DNA of 64,000 nt from the NCBI GenBank assembly GCA_009782515.1, contig WRIY01000002.1:85296-149295 (forward strand), in the 5' to 3' direction. This document shows, one piece after another, positions 25,686 to 34,593 of this stretch (position 1 is the first letter of the stretch; the number at the start of each line of letters is the position of its first letter). The position numbers and the translations under genes were made by a program. The notes under the pieces were generated by a model. That model searched no databases. It saw only the letters and a program-made list of their open reading frames with translations, and was not told the origin of the DNA. This DNA comes from Eubacteriaceae bacterium (lineage in GTDB: Bacteria; Bacillota; Clostridia; Eubacteriales; Anaerofustaceae).

Positions 25686-26030
25686 ATGGATGAAAATTGC
25701 ATCTTTTGCAAGATCATTAATAAAGAGCTGCCATCAACTGTATTATTCGAAGACAGCGAGGCTTTGGCCTTCAAAGACATTAATCCCCAAGCGCCTGCCC
25801 ATGTTGTGATAGTGCCAAAAAAGCACTACAGCGATTTATTTGAAGTCGCTGAAGGCGACGGGATTGTTGCCCATTTGCATTTTATAGCTGCAAAGCTGGC
25901 CAGAGATCTGGCTTTATCAGATACAGGCTTTAGGCTGGTTATGAACTGCGGGGAAGATGGCGGCCAATCAGTGGGCCATTTGCATTTTCACCTGCTTGGC
26001 GGCAGAAGCTTAGGCTGGCCTCCCGGCTGA
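25686..26030 (+). CDS. hinT: HIT-family nucleotide hydrolase, 114 aa
   Basis: HinT-type proteins hydrolyse nucleoside phosphoramidates such as aminoacyl adenylates. [20 protein letters not shown] opens the fold, [17 protein letters not shown] follows, and the histidine triad [17 protein letters not shown] ends the chain. The length and ending WPPG are standard for HinT. It stands between mtaB and rpsU. Confidence 0.94.
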   Translation: MDENCIFCKIINKELPSTVLFEDSEALAFKDINPQAPAHVVIVPKKHYSDLFEVAEGDGIVAHLHFIAAKLARDLALSDTGFRLVMNCGEDGGQSVGHLHFHLLGGRSLGWPPG

Positions 26031-26073
26031 TGAAACCATATACAAAACCTCATTTGAGAGAGGAGGGTTGGAT

Positions 26074-26253
26074 ATGTCTGAAGTAAGAGTTCGAGAGAAT
26101 GAGTCTCTTGAGAGCGTCTTGAAGCGCTTTAAGAAAAAAACAGCCTTGGCAGGCATAATGTCAGAAATACGCAAACGCGAGCATTACGAAAAGCCGAGTG
26201 TTAAGAGAAAAAAGAAAGCGGAAGCAGCAAGAAAAAAGAAGAATAAACGATAA
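26074..26253 (+). CDS. rpsU: 30S ribosomal protein S21, 59 aa
   Basis: [20 protein letters not shown] then [20 protein letters not shown] is the S21 pattern with a very basic tail. GGAGGG lies just before ATG 26074; an in-frame TTG upstream is rejected. It is followed by a strong terminator. Confidence 0.95.
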   Translation: MSEVRVRENESLESVLKRFKKKTALAGIMSEIRKREHYEKPSVKRKKKAEAARKKKNKR

Positions 26254-26298
26254 ATTTTTTGGCAAGCAGCTGTAACAGCCAGCAAAAGCAACAAAAAT

Positions 26299-26337
26299 GC
26301 TTCCGGTAAATGTTTTTATTGCGCCGGAAGCTTTTTT
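26299..26337 (+). terminator. Terminator after rpsU
   Basis: GCTTCCGG (26299-26306) pairs with CCGGAAGC (26324-26331), followed by six T. Confidence 0.92.
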
Positions 26338-26399
26338 ATTAAGGCAAAATTTAGCCGCGCAAAACGCGAAGGCATGTGCAGCATGCGAAGGAATACCAT

Positions 26400-26858
26400 A
26401 TGGCAGAGAAAATGGCAACGAAAGAATTGCTCAAACAGCAGCTAAAGGAAGCTATGGCCTCAAAGAACACCATTCAAAAGAATGTTGTCACATTATTGCG
26501 CGCTGCAATCCTTCAATATGAAAAAGACACTAAAGAGGAAATAACAGAGGAAGGCATAGCCGCGATTGCTGCCAAGCAGCTTAAACAGCGCAAAGACTCC
26601 CTGGAGAGCTTTGAAAAAGCCGGGCGGCAGGACTTGGTGGAAACCACCCAAAAAGAGATTAGCCTTCTTGGAGAATACATTCCACAGCAGCTTACTGACG
26701 ATCAGCTAAGGCAGGAAATTGAGGCAATAATTAACGAGACTGGCGCAAGCAGCGCAAAAGATTTGGGCATAGTAATGAAAGCAGCAACCCAGCAGCTTAA
26801 GGGTGTTGCAGATGGAAAGAGAATAAATGGGCTGGCAAAAGAGCTTCTAGGGAGCTAA
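26400..26858 (+). CDS. yqeY: YqeY / GatB-like domain protein, 152 aa
   Basis: YqeY proteins share the tRNA-binding helical tail domain of GatB. MATKELLKQQLKEAMASKNT, VVTLLRAAILQYEKDTKEEI, LKQRKDSLESFEKAGRQDLV, EISLLGEYIPQQL and a C-terminal GxVMKAxxxxLKGxADGKxIN pattern match the family. ATG 26400 after AAGGAATACC is chosen over an upstream in-frame start. rpsU-yqeY is a common neighbour pair in Firmicutes. Confidence 0.92.
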   Translation: MAEKMATKELLKQQLKEAMASKNTIQKNVVTLLRAAILQYEKDTKEEITEEGIAAIAAKQLKQRKDSLESFEKAGRQDLVETTQKEISLLGEYIPQQLTDDQLRQEIEAIINETGASSAKDLGIVMKAATQQLKGVADGKRINGLAKELLGS

Positions 26859-26885
26859 GCGCTCGCTTTATAAGGAGGAAGCGCT
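26858..26885 (+). promoter_or_regulatory. Hairpin around the alaS ribosome site
   Basis: AGCGCT (26858-26863) and AGCGCT (26880-26885) can pair, leaving the strong site AAGGAGG (26873-26879) in the loop. The alaS ATG is 19 bases downstream of that site, which is longer than usual; a second small stem (GCG/CGC) lies between. This may tune alaS translation; no T-box features are seen. Confidence 0.35.
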
Positions 26886-26897
26886 CTTCGCGCAACA

Positions 26898-29546
26898 ATG
26901 ATGAAACCATACGGGCTTAATGAATTAAGGGAAAAATTCCTATCCTACTTTGAAGAGCAGGGCCATTTGCGCCTTGAAAGCTTTTCGCTTATACCAAAAG
27001 GCGATAAAAGCCTACTGCTGATAAATTCTGGCATGGCCCCGCTTAAGCCATACTTTACCGGCCAGGAAACGCCGCCCCGCAAACGCGTTACAACATGCCA
27101 AAAATGCATACGCACACCAGATATTGAGAATGTAGGCAAGACTGCCAGGCATGGCACTTTTTTTGAAATGCTCGGCAATTTTTCGTTCGGCGACTATTTC
27201 AAAAAAGAAGCCATACGCTGGTCTTGGGATTTTCTTACAGATGTGCTTGAGATCCCGAAGGATTTGTTGTATGTGACCGTATATGAAGATGATGACGAAG
27301 CCGCACAGCTATGGCAATCAGAGGTCGGCCTTGATCCAAGCCGGATAGTGCGCATGGGCGCTGAAGACAACTTTTGGGAAATCGGCACAGGGCCCTGCGG
27401 GCCTTGCTCCGAAATCTATGTAGACCGCGGCGAAAAGTATTCCTGCGGAAAAGAGGGCTGCGGCGTTGGCTGTGACTGCGACAGGTATGTAGAGGTGTGG
27501 AACCTTGTTTTCACCCAATTCAACAAAGACGATATGGGCAACTACAACCCCTTGGCCAACCCGAATATTGATACAGGAATGGGCCTGGAGCGCTTGGCAG
27601 TATTCTGCCAGGGAGTTGACAATCTATTCGAGGTTGACACTATTCGCTATATACTGGATTACATTTGCGAAATAGCAGGCGTTGATTATGGGCTTGACCC
27701 GGCCAAAGATGTGTCTATAAGAGTTATAACTGACCACATCAGAAGCACAGCTTTTATGCTCTCAGACGGTGTGCTGCCTTCTAATGAGGGCAGGGGATAC
27801 GTTTTAAGAAGGCTTATTAGAAGAGCGATCAGGCATGGAATGCTGCTGGGAATAAGCGGTGATTTTCTTGGCAGCGTAGCCGAAAAGGCAATCGAGGCCT
27901 CAAGCTCTGCGTATCCGAACCTGTTAACCCAGAAGGAAGCAATCTTAAAGATAATAGGCATAGAAGAGCAAAAATTCGGGGAAACAATTGCCTCTGGCAT
28001 AGCAAAGTTCAATGAGGTTGCCCAAAGAAGCCTGGACAGCAACAGCCTTCTTATCTCTGGCCGTGATGCATTTGTGCTGTATGATACCTATGGCTTCCCG
28101 TATGAGCTAACAGACGAACTCGCATCCGAGCTCAATCTGAGCATTGAAATAGAAGGTTTCCAAGCTGCTCTTCTTGAGCAAAAGGAGCGTTCCAGGAAAG
28201 CCCGCAGCGTTGGCCAGGCAGATGGCTGGATGGACAGGCTGGAAGAAATTGCTTCAACAATTAGCCCTACTTCATTTGTAGGCTATGCCCAGAGCTCTGT
28301 ACAGGCAAGCGTCGTTGCAATAGCCATAGATGGCGAGCTGGCAGAATCTCTCTCAGAAGGCGAAAGCGGCATAGTATTTTTCGATGCCACACCGTTTTAT
28401 GCCAGAAGCGGCGGCCAGATCGGCGATACGGGAACTGCGCGCGGGGAATCATTTGAGTGCACAGTAACTGACACCTATCTGGTTGGCGACAAATATGCCC
28501 ACTCTGTCAGCGTCAGCAACGGGGAGCTTAAGCAAGGCCAATCGGCCGTTTTGGAAATAGACTTTAACCGGCGCATGGACATACAGCGCAACCATACAAG
28601 CACGCATTTGCTTCATAAAGCGCTTAGAAGCGTTCTTGGAGCCCATGTTAACCAGGCTGGCAGCGAAGTTTCTGCCCAAAGGCTGCGCTTTGACTTCTCC
28701 CATTATGAGAAGCTGTCAACAAGCGAGATTGCACAAATAGAAGAAATAGTAAACAGCGCCATTTATGAATGCATGCCTGTTGATATTTTCGAAGCATCAT
28801 ACCAAGAAGCTGCGAGCCTTGGGGCAACCATGCTTTTTGGCGAAAAATATGGCGATACAGTTCGAGTCGTAAGGATAGGCGACTTTTCAATAGAGCTTTG
28901 CGGCGGGTGCCATTTGGGAAATACCGGGTTTGCAGGGGGCTTTAAAATAGTCTCTGAGGCTGGCATTGCACAGGGCGTCAGGCGCATTGAAGCCATTACA
29001 GGAACGCGGTATACAAGCTGGGCAAACGATATGGAAGAAAAGCTCGCTCAAGCGTCTGCACTGCTCAAGTCTGCGCCTGAGCAGCTTGTAGATCGGATTG
29101 CAGAAGTGCTTGATCGCTCAAAGCAGCTTGAAAGGCAAATAGCCCAGTACCAATCAAGCGAGAGCGAGGATCTGGCAAGCAGCATCGCCCAAAGCAAGGT
29201 TTCGTATAATGGCATTAGCACTCTGGCAGCAAGCGCGCCGCAAATGGGCGTGAGCGAATTAAGGGATTTGGGAGACAAGCTCAAAGGCAAGCTCGGCGAG
29301 TGCGCGCTGTTCCTGGTTTCTGAGCTGGATGGCCGCGCCAGCATGGTGTGCATGGCCACAGCGAGCGCCATTGAGAGCGGCTTTAACTGTGGCTCGTTCA
29401 TAAAGAAGGTTGCGGAGTCTGTGGGATCTTCAGGCGGCGGCACGCCTTCGCTCGCCCAAGGCGGCTTAAGAGACGCTTCGAAGGCGCAGCAGGCGCTTGA
29501 GAATGCAAAGCAATTTATGGATGATCAGTTTGCTTCATTGAAATAA
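26898..29546 (+). CDS. alaS: Alanyl-tRNA synthetase, 882 aa
   Basis: AlaS charges tRNA-Ala and edits mischarged Ser/Gly. The class II catalytic core has NSGMAPLKPYFTGQETPP and RKRVTTCQKCIRTPDIENVG, with GTFFEMLGNFSFGDYFK and TGMGLER-type DTGMGLERLAVF. The editing domain has HTSTHLLHKALR and CGGCHLGNTG, and a C-Ala domain follows (GGGTPSLAQGG). The full normal length indicates good sequence quality here. A second ATG at 26901 is an alternative start. Confidence 0.98.
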   Translation: MMKPYGLNELREKFLSYFEEQGHLRLESFSLIPKGDKSLLLINSGMAPLKPYFTGQETPPRKRVTTCQKCIRTPDIENVGKTARHGTFFEMLGNFSFGDYFKKEAIRWSWDFLTDVLEIPKDLLYVTVYEDDDEAAQLWQSEVGLDPSRIVRMGAEDNFWEIGTGPCGPCSEIYVDRGEKYSCGKEGCGVGCDCDRYVEVWNLVFTQFNKDDMGNYNPLANPNIDTGMGLERLAVFCQGVDNLFEVDTIRYILDYICEIAGVDYGLDPAKDVSIRVITDHIRSTAFMLSDGVLPSNEGRGYVLRRLIRRAIRHGMLLGISGDFLGSVAEKAIEASSSAYPNLLTQKEAILKIIGIEEQKFGETIASGIAKFNEVAQRSLDSNSLLISGRDAFVLYDTYGFPYELTDELASELNLSIEIEGFQAALLEQKERSRKARSVGQADGWMDRLEEIASTISPTSFVGYAQSSVQASVVAIAIDGELAESLSEGESGIVFFDATPFYARSGGQIGDTGTARGESFECTVTDTYLVGDKYAHSVSVSNGELKQGQSAVLEIDFNRRMDIQRNHTSTHLLHKALRSVLGAHVNQAGSEVSAQRLRFDFSHYEKLSTSEIAQIEEIVNSAIYECMPVDIFEASYQEAASLGATMLFGEKYGDTVRVVRIGDFSIELCGGCHLGNTGFAGGFKIVSEAGIAQGVRRIEAITGTRYTSWANDMEEKLAQASALLKSAPEQLVDRIAEVLDRSKQLERQIAQYQSSESEDLASSIAQSKVSYNGISTLAASAPQMGVSELRDLGDKLKGKLGECALFLVSELDGRASMVCMATASAIESGFNCGSFIKKVAESVGSSGGGTPSLAQGGLRDASKAQQALENAKQFMDDQFASLK

Positions 29547-29584
29547 ATCTGAAAATGCTGCAATAGTCAGCAAAGAGTTAACTA

Positions 29585-29613
29585 TTGAAAAAAAAAGCTT
29601 CATCGTGTAGACT
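29585..29613 (+). promoter_or_regulatory. Possible promoter of the ireB operon
   Basis: TTGAAA (29585-29590) and TAGACT (29608-29613) are 17 bp apart, about 150 bp ahead of ireB. The intervening leader shows no clear hairpin or gene. Confidence 0.4.
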
Positions 29614-29767
29614 AGTAAAAAGCGCTGAATTAATATAGCCACATAATGGCTGCTATCAAAGGCATATTCGGGCAATAATGAACGCAGATGTGCCCAAAGC
29701 AATGGTATTGCTGCTAGTAGCGAAGATCCAGCCATATAGATCATGGAAGGGTTCGCGAGGATATAAA

Positions 29768-30049
29768 ATGGATAATAAATATGAGACAGAAACACAAGAC
29801 ACTGTAAAATTTGACATAGAGACAGAACGCAGCATTTTAATTACCCAAACTATGTCAAACGTCAAAAAAGCGCTCAAGGAAAAAGGCTATAATCCGGTAA
29901 ACCAGATTGTTGGCTATATCATGAGTGGCGATCCGACATATATAACATCGCACAATGATGCCCGTTCCCAGATAAAGCGGCTGGATAGAGATGAGCTTTT
30001 GGAAGAAATTGTTTCGTATTATCTGGTACAAAAAACTGTTAATGACTAA
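29768..30049 (+). CDS. ireB: IreB family regulatory phosphoprotein (UPF0297), 93 aa
   Basis: IreB is a small regulator and substrate of the Ser/Thr kinase IreK in Gram-positive cocci. [40 protein letters not shown] and [20 protein letters not shown] are the family blocks, including the threonines phosphorylated in the family (N-terminal region). The ATG 29768 follows GCGAGG. In Firmicutes it precedes ruvX and yrzB; here an aldo/keto reductase is inserted between. Confidence 0.93.
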   Translation: MDNKYETETQDTVKFDIETERSILITQTMSNVKKALKEKGYNPVNQIVGYIMSGDPTYITSHNDARSQIKRLDRDELLEEIVSYYLVQKTVND

Positions 30050-30203
30050 AAATGCTGTGAGCGCTTAAATAGCGCTCCTGGCAGGAAAAGCTGATATATA
30101 ACACGCTGCTAGACTTGCACAAATGTAGGCCCAAAAACGCAAGAGCCTATTGGCTGCTTGCATTTTTTATATGCTATATAGCAAACAAGGTGGAATTTCC
30201 CAT

Positions 30204-31166
30204 ATGCACAAACTCCCTCTAGGCTCAAGCGGCATCATAACTAGCAGGCTGGGCTTCGGATGCTTAGGGTTAAGCTATATGCAGCATAAATTAAGCCCGC
30301 CCCAAGGAGGGAAGCTGATAATCCATGCTCTTGAGAAAGGGATCAGCTTTATTGACACGGCCCAGTTTTATGAAACATATGATCATATTGCATATGCTGT
30401 AAAAGCTGGCTATAAGGATTTTGTCTTATGCACTAAATCGTATGCATACGACCAAAAGAGCGCCAATGAAGCTTTTTCTGAGTGCCTAAGGAAAACGGGC
30501 AGGGATTATGTTGACATTATGCTGCTGCATGAGATGGAAAGCTCTGAAAATATCAGAGGGCATGAAGCTGCGCTCAGCTTTTATTCACGGATGGCGCAAA
30601 AAGGCTATATAAAAGCGGTAGGAATATCTACCCATAGCGCTGTTTGCGCACACAGCGCTGCATTGCATCCGCAGCTTCAGATCATAGAGGCTGTTTGCAA
30701 CAGCAGGGGCCTGGGAATAATTAATGGCGGGCGCGAGGCAATGGAAGCTTCGCTTACGCTGGCAAAGCAGTGCGGCAAAGGGGTAGCCGTCATTAAAGCG
30801 CTAGGCGGCGGGAATCTATATAAAGATGCGAGGGAGTGCTTTGAATATGCGCAAGGGCTCTCTCAAGCAGACTGCATTGTCATAGGCATGTCAAGCGAGC
30901 AGGAAGTAAACGAAAATGCGCATTTCTTTGAAACAGGCAGCTTCAGCGAAAGCTTTGGCTCATTGGGCCAAAGCCCCAAAAGGCTTGTTATTGAAGAATG
31001 GTGCACAGGATGCAGCGAGTGCATATCACGATGCGCATCCGGCGCGCTGAGCATTTTTGAAGGCAAAGCAGTATGCGAAACAGAAAAATGCCTGACATGC
31101 GGCTACTGCTCAAGCGCCTGTGAGCAAATGGCGCTTAAAATAATTGCGAATAAGGCCAGTATATGA
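30204..31166 (+). CDS. Aldo/keto reductase with C-terminal 2x[4Fe-4S] ferredoxin domain, 320 aa
   Basis: The TIM-barrel reductase part has LGSSGIITSRLGFGCLGLSY, FIDTAQFYETYDHIAYAVK (catalytic Asp and Tyr region) and VDIMLLHEME. The C-terminus carries two ferredoxin-type clusters: CTGCSECISRC and CLTCGYCSSAC. Such oxidoreductases of anaerobes (YccK/CTP-like family) reduce unknown carbonyls, probably with ferredoxin in the cytosol. ATG 30204 with AAGGTGG upstream is preferred over an upstream ATG. It overlaps ruvX by ATGA. Confidence 0.88.
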   Translation: MHKLPLGSSGIITSRLGFGCLGLSYMQHKLSPPQGGKLIIHALEKGISFIDTAQFYETYDHIAYAVKAGYKDFVLCTKSYAYDQKSANEAFSECLRKTGRDYVDIMLLHEMESSENIRGHEAALSFYSRMAQKGYIKAVGISTHSAVCAHSAALHPQLQIIEAVCNSRGLGIINGGREAMEASLTLAKQCGKGVAVIKALGGGNLYKDARECFEYAQGLSQADCIVIGMSSEQEVNENAHFFETGSFSESFGSLGQSPKRLVIEEWCTGCSECISRCASGALSIFEGKAVCETEKCLTCGYCSSACEQMALKIIANKASI

Positions 31167-31864
31167 GTTATGAGCTAAAAGAGCGCATTTTGTGCCTTGA
31201 CCTGGGTGGAGCGCGCATAGGGGCTGCTGTAAGCGATCCCTTCGGAATTACAGCGCAAGCTGTTGCCACGATTCAGGCGAAGCCTCACTATATTGATGAG
31301 ATCGGCAAGCTGCTCGAAAAATACAGCGCTACAAAGATTGTTATTGGCTATCCAATAGAGACATCCGGCAAGGAAGGCAAGCAAGCGAAGTCTGTCAAAA
31401 GCAAAGCAGAGGCGATTTCAAAGCAGCTAAACTGTGAAGTGGAATTATTCGATGAGCGCTTTTCCACAAAGCAAGCCCAAAGGATAATGCAATCTGGCAA
31501 TGTCTCGGAAAGAGACCAAAAAAATGTTATCGATATGCTCTCAGCTCAGGTAATACTGCAGAGTTACCTGGAAATGAGAAGCGTTAAAAATAAAAGAAAT
31601 GAAAGAATAATTAAGGGGGTTGTAAAGCTAATGGATGACAATAAAATTGTACTGATAGGCGAAAACAACGAAGAAATAGAATTTATGGTGGATGACGAGT
31701 TTGAATTTGAAGGCGCTAAGTACCTTGTGCTTTGCGAAGACGAGGAAAGTGAAGACGCCCTTCTGTTTAGGCTGGACGAGGGCGATGACGGAGAGATGCT
31801 TCTCGTCGAAGTTTCAGATGATGTCGAATTTGACAAGGTGAGCAAGTATTACTTTGAAAACTAA
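31163..31864 (+). CDS. ruvX: RuvX (YqgF) fused in frame to YrzB (DUF1292), 233 aa
   Basis: Residues 1-145 are the RNase H-fold RuvX/YqgF protein, a pre-16S rRNA nuclease (CLDLGGARIGAAVSDPFGIT, IVIGYPIETSGKEGKQAKS, LFDERFSTKQA, DMLSAQVILQSYLE). From about residue 157 (MDDNKIVLIGENNEEIEFMV) the chain is the acidic DUF1292 protein YrzB, normally a separate gene. A full ribosome site, AAGGGGG, and ATG at 31631 remain inside the fused frame. One base fewer near 31585-31600 would give a stop (GAATAA) just before it. So it is a very recent fusion or an indel error; internal initiation may still give free YrzB. Confidence 0.88.
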   Translation: MSYELKERILCLDLGGARIGAAVSDPFGITAQAVATIQAKPHYIDEIGKLLEKYSATKIVIGYPIETSGKEGKQAKSVKSKAEAISKQLNCEVELFDERFSTKQAQRIMQSGNVSERDQKNVIDMLSAQVILQSYLEMRSVKNKRNERIIKGVVKLMDDNKIVLIGENNEEIEFMVDDEFEFEGAKYLVLCEDEESEDALLFRLDEGDDGEMLLVEVSDDVEFDKVSKYYFEN

Positions 31865-33659
31865 GGCAACAGGCGCCACTGCATCAACGCAGAAAAATAC
31901 CAAAACCGCTCCAGCAACCCAAAACACAAAAACGAAACAGGCCAATGAGCAAAACAAGAGCAAAAAGAAAGCAAGCGATCAGAAGAATTTCAGGGTAATA
32001 GCTCTTGGCGGCCTTGAAGAAATAGGCAAAAACTGCACAGTCATTGAATGCGAAGACGATATGATTATCCTAGACTGTGGAATAAAATTTCCTGACATAG
32101 ATATGTTTGGCGTTGACTTGGTAATGCCGGACTTCACATATCTGGAAGGCAAGGAAAACCGCATAAGGGGGCTGTTCATAACACATGGCCACGAGGACCA
32201 TATAGGCGGTATACCCTATTTTCTGCAAAAATTTCCAAAAGTTCCGGTCTATGGAACTAAGCTAACTATAGGGCTTATTCGAAGAAGGCTTACTGAGCAT
32301 AACCTTGACAAGAAGGCCAACCTGAATGTTGTAGGCTACCATTCCACAATAAACGTAAAAGGGTTCAGTGTGGAATTTGTCGTGACAAACCATTCGATTG
32401 CTGACAGTGCAGCTTTTTATATTCGCTGCAAAGGCGGGAGCATTTTTCTCACTGGCGACTTCAAATTCGACCTTACGCCCATTGACGGCCATGTCGTAGA
32501 CCTGCCAAGGATAGCTGAGATTGGAAAAGAAGGCGTCGACCTGCTCATCTGCGACAGCACCAATGCTGCAAAAAAGGGTTACAGCCTTTCTGAAAAGGTA
32601 GTAGGCGAAGAGTTTGCAAACCTTTTCGCCAACATCAAAAAGCGAATAGTCATAGCAACATTCTCTACAAGCATTCATAGAATTCAACAGATATTTGATA
32701 CTGCCCGGGCACACCGCCGAAAGGTTGTAGTGAGCGGCAGAAGCATGACGAATGTAATATCTGTAGCCAAGGAGCTAAGGTATTTAAAGTTTAAGGACAG
32801 CATTCTGGTGGATATAAAGGATCTGCCAAAATACCAGCCGGAACAGATAGTGCTAATAACAACAGGCTCGCAAGGAGAGCCTATGAGCGCTCTTTCAAGA
32901 ATGGCGTACGGCGAGCACAGGCAGCTGACGATAAATGAAGATGACTTTGTCATCATATCGGCTTCTCCGATTCCTGGAAATGAAAAGGCTGTAGCTAACA
33001 TTATAAGCGAGATAATGAAGCTTGGCGCAGAGGTTATATACCAGGGATCCGGAAACGTGCATGTCTCTGGCCATGGGTGCCAGGAAGAGATAAAGCTTCT
33101 GATTACTCTTCTCAACCCGGCTTACTATATGCCTTGCCACGGTGAGTACAATATGCTGGCATCGAATGCAAAGCTTGCGGCAAGCCTTGGAAAAGAGGCA
33201 GAGCGCATTTTCATTCTGAAGAATGGCGATATACTTGAAGTCAGCAAAGAAAAATCTGCAGTGGTCGGCACAGCGCCGGCCGGAATAGTGCTCATTGACG
33301 GCTTAGGGGTTGGCGATGTTGGGAATGTTGTTTTGAAGGATAGGAAGCGGCTCAGCCAAGACGGCCTTCTGATTGTAGTTGCAGCCATAGATGAAACGGG
33401 CATAATTAGCGGCCCTGACATTGTCTCGCGCGGCTTTGTGTATATGAAGGAGAGCGAAGCGCTCATGCGCGATGCGAAAGCGCTCTGCGAGAGAACAATT
33501 GCAAACCACAGGCGAAACTACTCAGACTATAACTCCATCAAGAATGATGTAAAGTATGAGCTGGAAAAGTTCCTGTTTGACACAACAAAGAGAAAGCCTG
33601 TTATCTTGCCGATTCTTATGTACCCGTCAAAGACAGGCAACAAGGTGCGCGCTATATAG
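31854..33659 (+). CDS. rnj: Ribonuclease J, 601 aa
   Basis: RNase J is a metallo-beta-lactamase-fold endo- and 5'-3' exoribonuclease in mRNA decay. After a 40-residue low-complexity basic N-terminus come VIALGGLEEIGKNCTVIECE, the metal motif HGHEDHIGG, FVVTNHSIADSAAFYI, LTGDFKFD, LICDSTNA, the beta-CASP block and SGHGCQEE, and a C-terminal domain. The start appears to be TTG 31854 within the end of ruvX-yrzB (AAGGTGAG 13 bases upstream); no ATG lies before the conserved core. Confidence 0.95.
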   Translation: MKTKATGATASTQKNTKTAPATQNTKTKQANEQNKSKKKASDQKNFRVIALGGLEEIGKNCTVIECEDDMIILDCGIKFPDIDMFGVDLVMPDFTYLEGKENRIRGLFITHGHEDHIGGIPYFLQKFPKVPVYGTKLTIGLIRRRLTEHNLDKKANLNVVGYHSTINVKGFSVEFVVTNHSIADSAAFYIRCKGGSIFLTGDFKFDLTPIDGHVVDLPRIAEIGKEGVDLLICDSTNAAKKGYSLSEKVVGEEFANLFANIKKRIVIATFSTSIHRIQQIFDTARAHRRKVVVSGRSMTNVISVAKELRYLKFKDSILVDIKDLPKYQPEQIVLITTGSQGEPMSALSRMAYGEHRQLTINEDDFVIISASPIPGNEKAVANIISEIMKLGAEVIYQGSGNVHVSGHGCQEEIKLLITLLNPAYYMPCHGEYNMLASNAKLAASLGKEAERIFILKNGDILEVSKEKSAVVGTAPAGIVLIDGLGVGDVGNVVLKDRKRLSQDGLLIVVAAIDETGIISGPDIVSRGFVYMKESEALMRDAKALCERTIANHRRNYSDYNSIKNDVKYELEKFLFDTTKRKPVILPILMYPSKTGNKVRAI

Positions 33660-33734
33660 GCAAATCCACGCTAACGCTATATAGCCTTGGAAAGAAAAGC
33701 ATTTTGCATACAAAACTATATATGAAGGTTTCAA

Positions 33735-34112
33735 ATGAATGTTTACGATAAGCTAAACGAGCTTACAAGAGCGATAGCCCAATCAAGAGAATTTATTGAG
33801 TACAAAAATACAGCTGAGAAAGTGGATTCCAATGAGCTTCACTCTCAGATGCTTAAGAGTTTTGTCACTGCCCAGATGCAGCTGTCTACAGCCAACATGC
33901 TAGGGCAGGAGCCAACAGAAGAAATGATAGCCAGCTTCAATTCACTATATTCGACAATAGTCTCCATTAAAGATATAAATGATTTTTTGGCAGCGCAAGC
34001 ATCATTTTCGATCATAATGGAAGATATAAGCAAGGAAATATCAAAAGCTGCTACAATAGATGTAAGCTTTTTGAATATCCTCCCAGAGGGCAGCGAAGAG
34101 GAGCTAAGCTAG
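33735..34112 (+). CDS. ylbF: YlbF/YmcA family regulator, 125 aa
   Basis: An all-helical protein with the DUF964 pattern (YDKLNELTRAIAQSREFIEY, FLAAQASFSIIMEDISKEIS). In Bacillus such proteins form the Y-complex that tunes RNase Y and competence or biofilm decisions. Here it follows rnj, which supports a role in RNA turnover. The start ATG at 33735 has GAAGG upstream. Confidence 0.83.
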   Translation: MNVYDKLNELTRAIAQSREFIEYKNTAEKVDSNELHSQMLKSFVTAQMQLSTANMLGQEPTEEMIASFNSLYSTIVSIKDINDFLAAQASFSIIMEDISKEISKAATIDVSFLNILPEGSEEELS

Positions 34113-34153
34113 GCTGAAGTTTATTGGCCATTAAAAACTGTGTAACAGCAATT

Positions 34154-34187
34154 AAAGCGCCTACTAGAGATAACAGGCGCTTTTTAT
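34154..34187 (+). terminator. Terminator after ylbF
   Basis: AAAGCGCC (34154-34161) pairs with GGCGCTTT (34176-34183), followed by TT, A and TTTT. Confidence 0.92.
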
Positions 34188-34216
34188 TTTGTTCGCTATT
34201 GTTGGCAACTGCATTG

Positions 34217-34244
34217 TTGACTCTTTTATGCTCTTGCATATACT
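34217..34244 (+). promoter_or_regulatory. Promoter of a small RNA
   Basis: TTGACT (34217-34222) and TATACT (34239-34244) are 16 bp apart; a second -10 reading, TATAAA, is at 34244-34249. It sits right after the ylbF terminator and has no gene in front of it. Confidence 0.5.
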
Positions 34245-34251
34245 ATAAAGC

Positions 34252-34325
34252 ATAGAAACGCTAAACCGCCCCTTGGCGCGTGCCTCCAAGTATACGGAGA
34301 CAACACATTGTCGGGGGCTTTTTAT
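34252..34325 (+). ncRNA. Small structured RNA ending in a terminator
   Basis: GCCCC (34268-34272) pairs with GGGGC (34314-34318) and is followed by TTTTT. Within it CTCC/GGAG around AAGTATAC (34284-34299) and GACAA/TTGTC around CACA (34299-34312) form two further hairpins. With the promoter just upstream this makes a roughly 75-nt RNA unit. I do not recognise the class; it could be a trans-acting sRNA or a riboswitch whose gene was lost. The next 270 bp (to 34593) contain no convincing gene. Confidence 0.4.
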
Positions 34326-34593
34326 ATGGGAAGCATTACGGCTCAACAACAAAAACTGGCAATATTTGCAGAAAAAATACACAAGGCCCGGCTATATTGA
34401 TCGCGCCAGCCTCGGCGTTTTAGTGCACATTTGCATGGCTGTGGCAACGGGCAGGGTTGCTTTAGGCATTCTAGATCATAGATCGCCTAACACAAAGCAA
34501 GCTGCAAACAGCTTTTGCATGATTTCTGACGGCAGGAATACGAATACACCCAAAGCCAATATATGGGTCAAGAATAGGCGCAAATTGCGGAGA

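Noticed and set aside
26858..26897. T-box riboswitch before alaS
   Set aside because: No AGGGTGG-like T-box motif, specifier stem or antiterminator is visible in the 40-bp gap.
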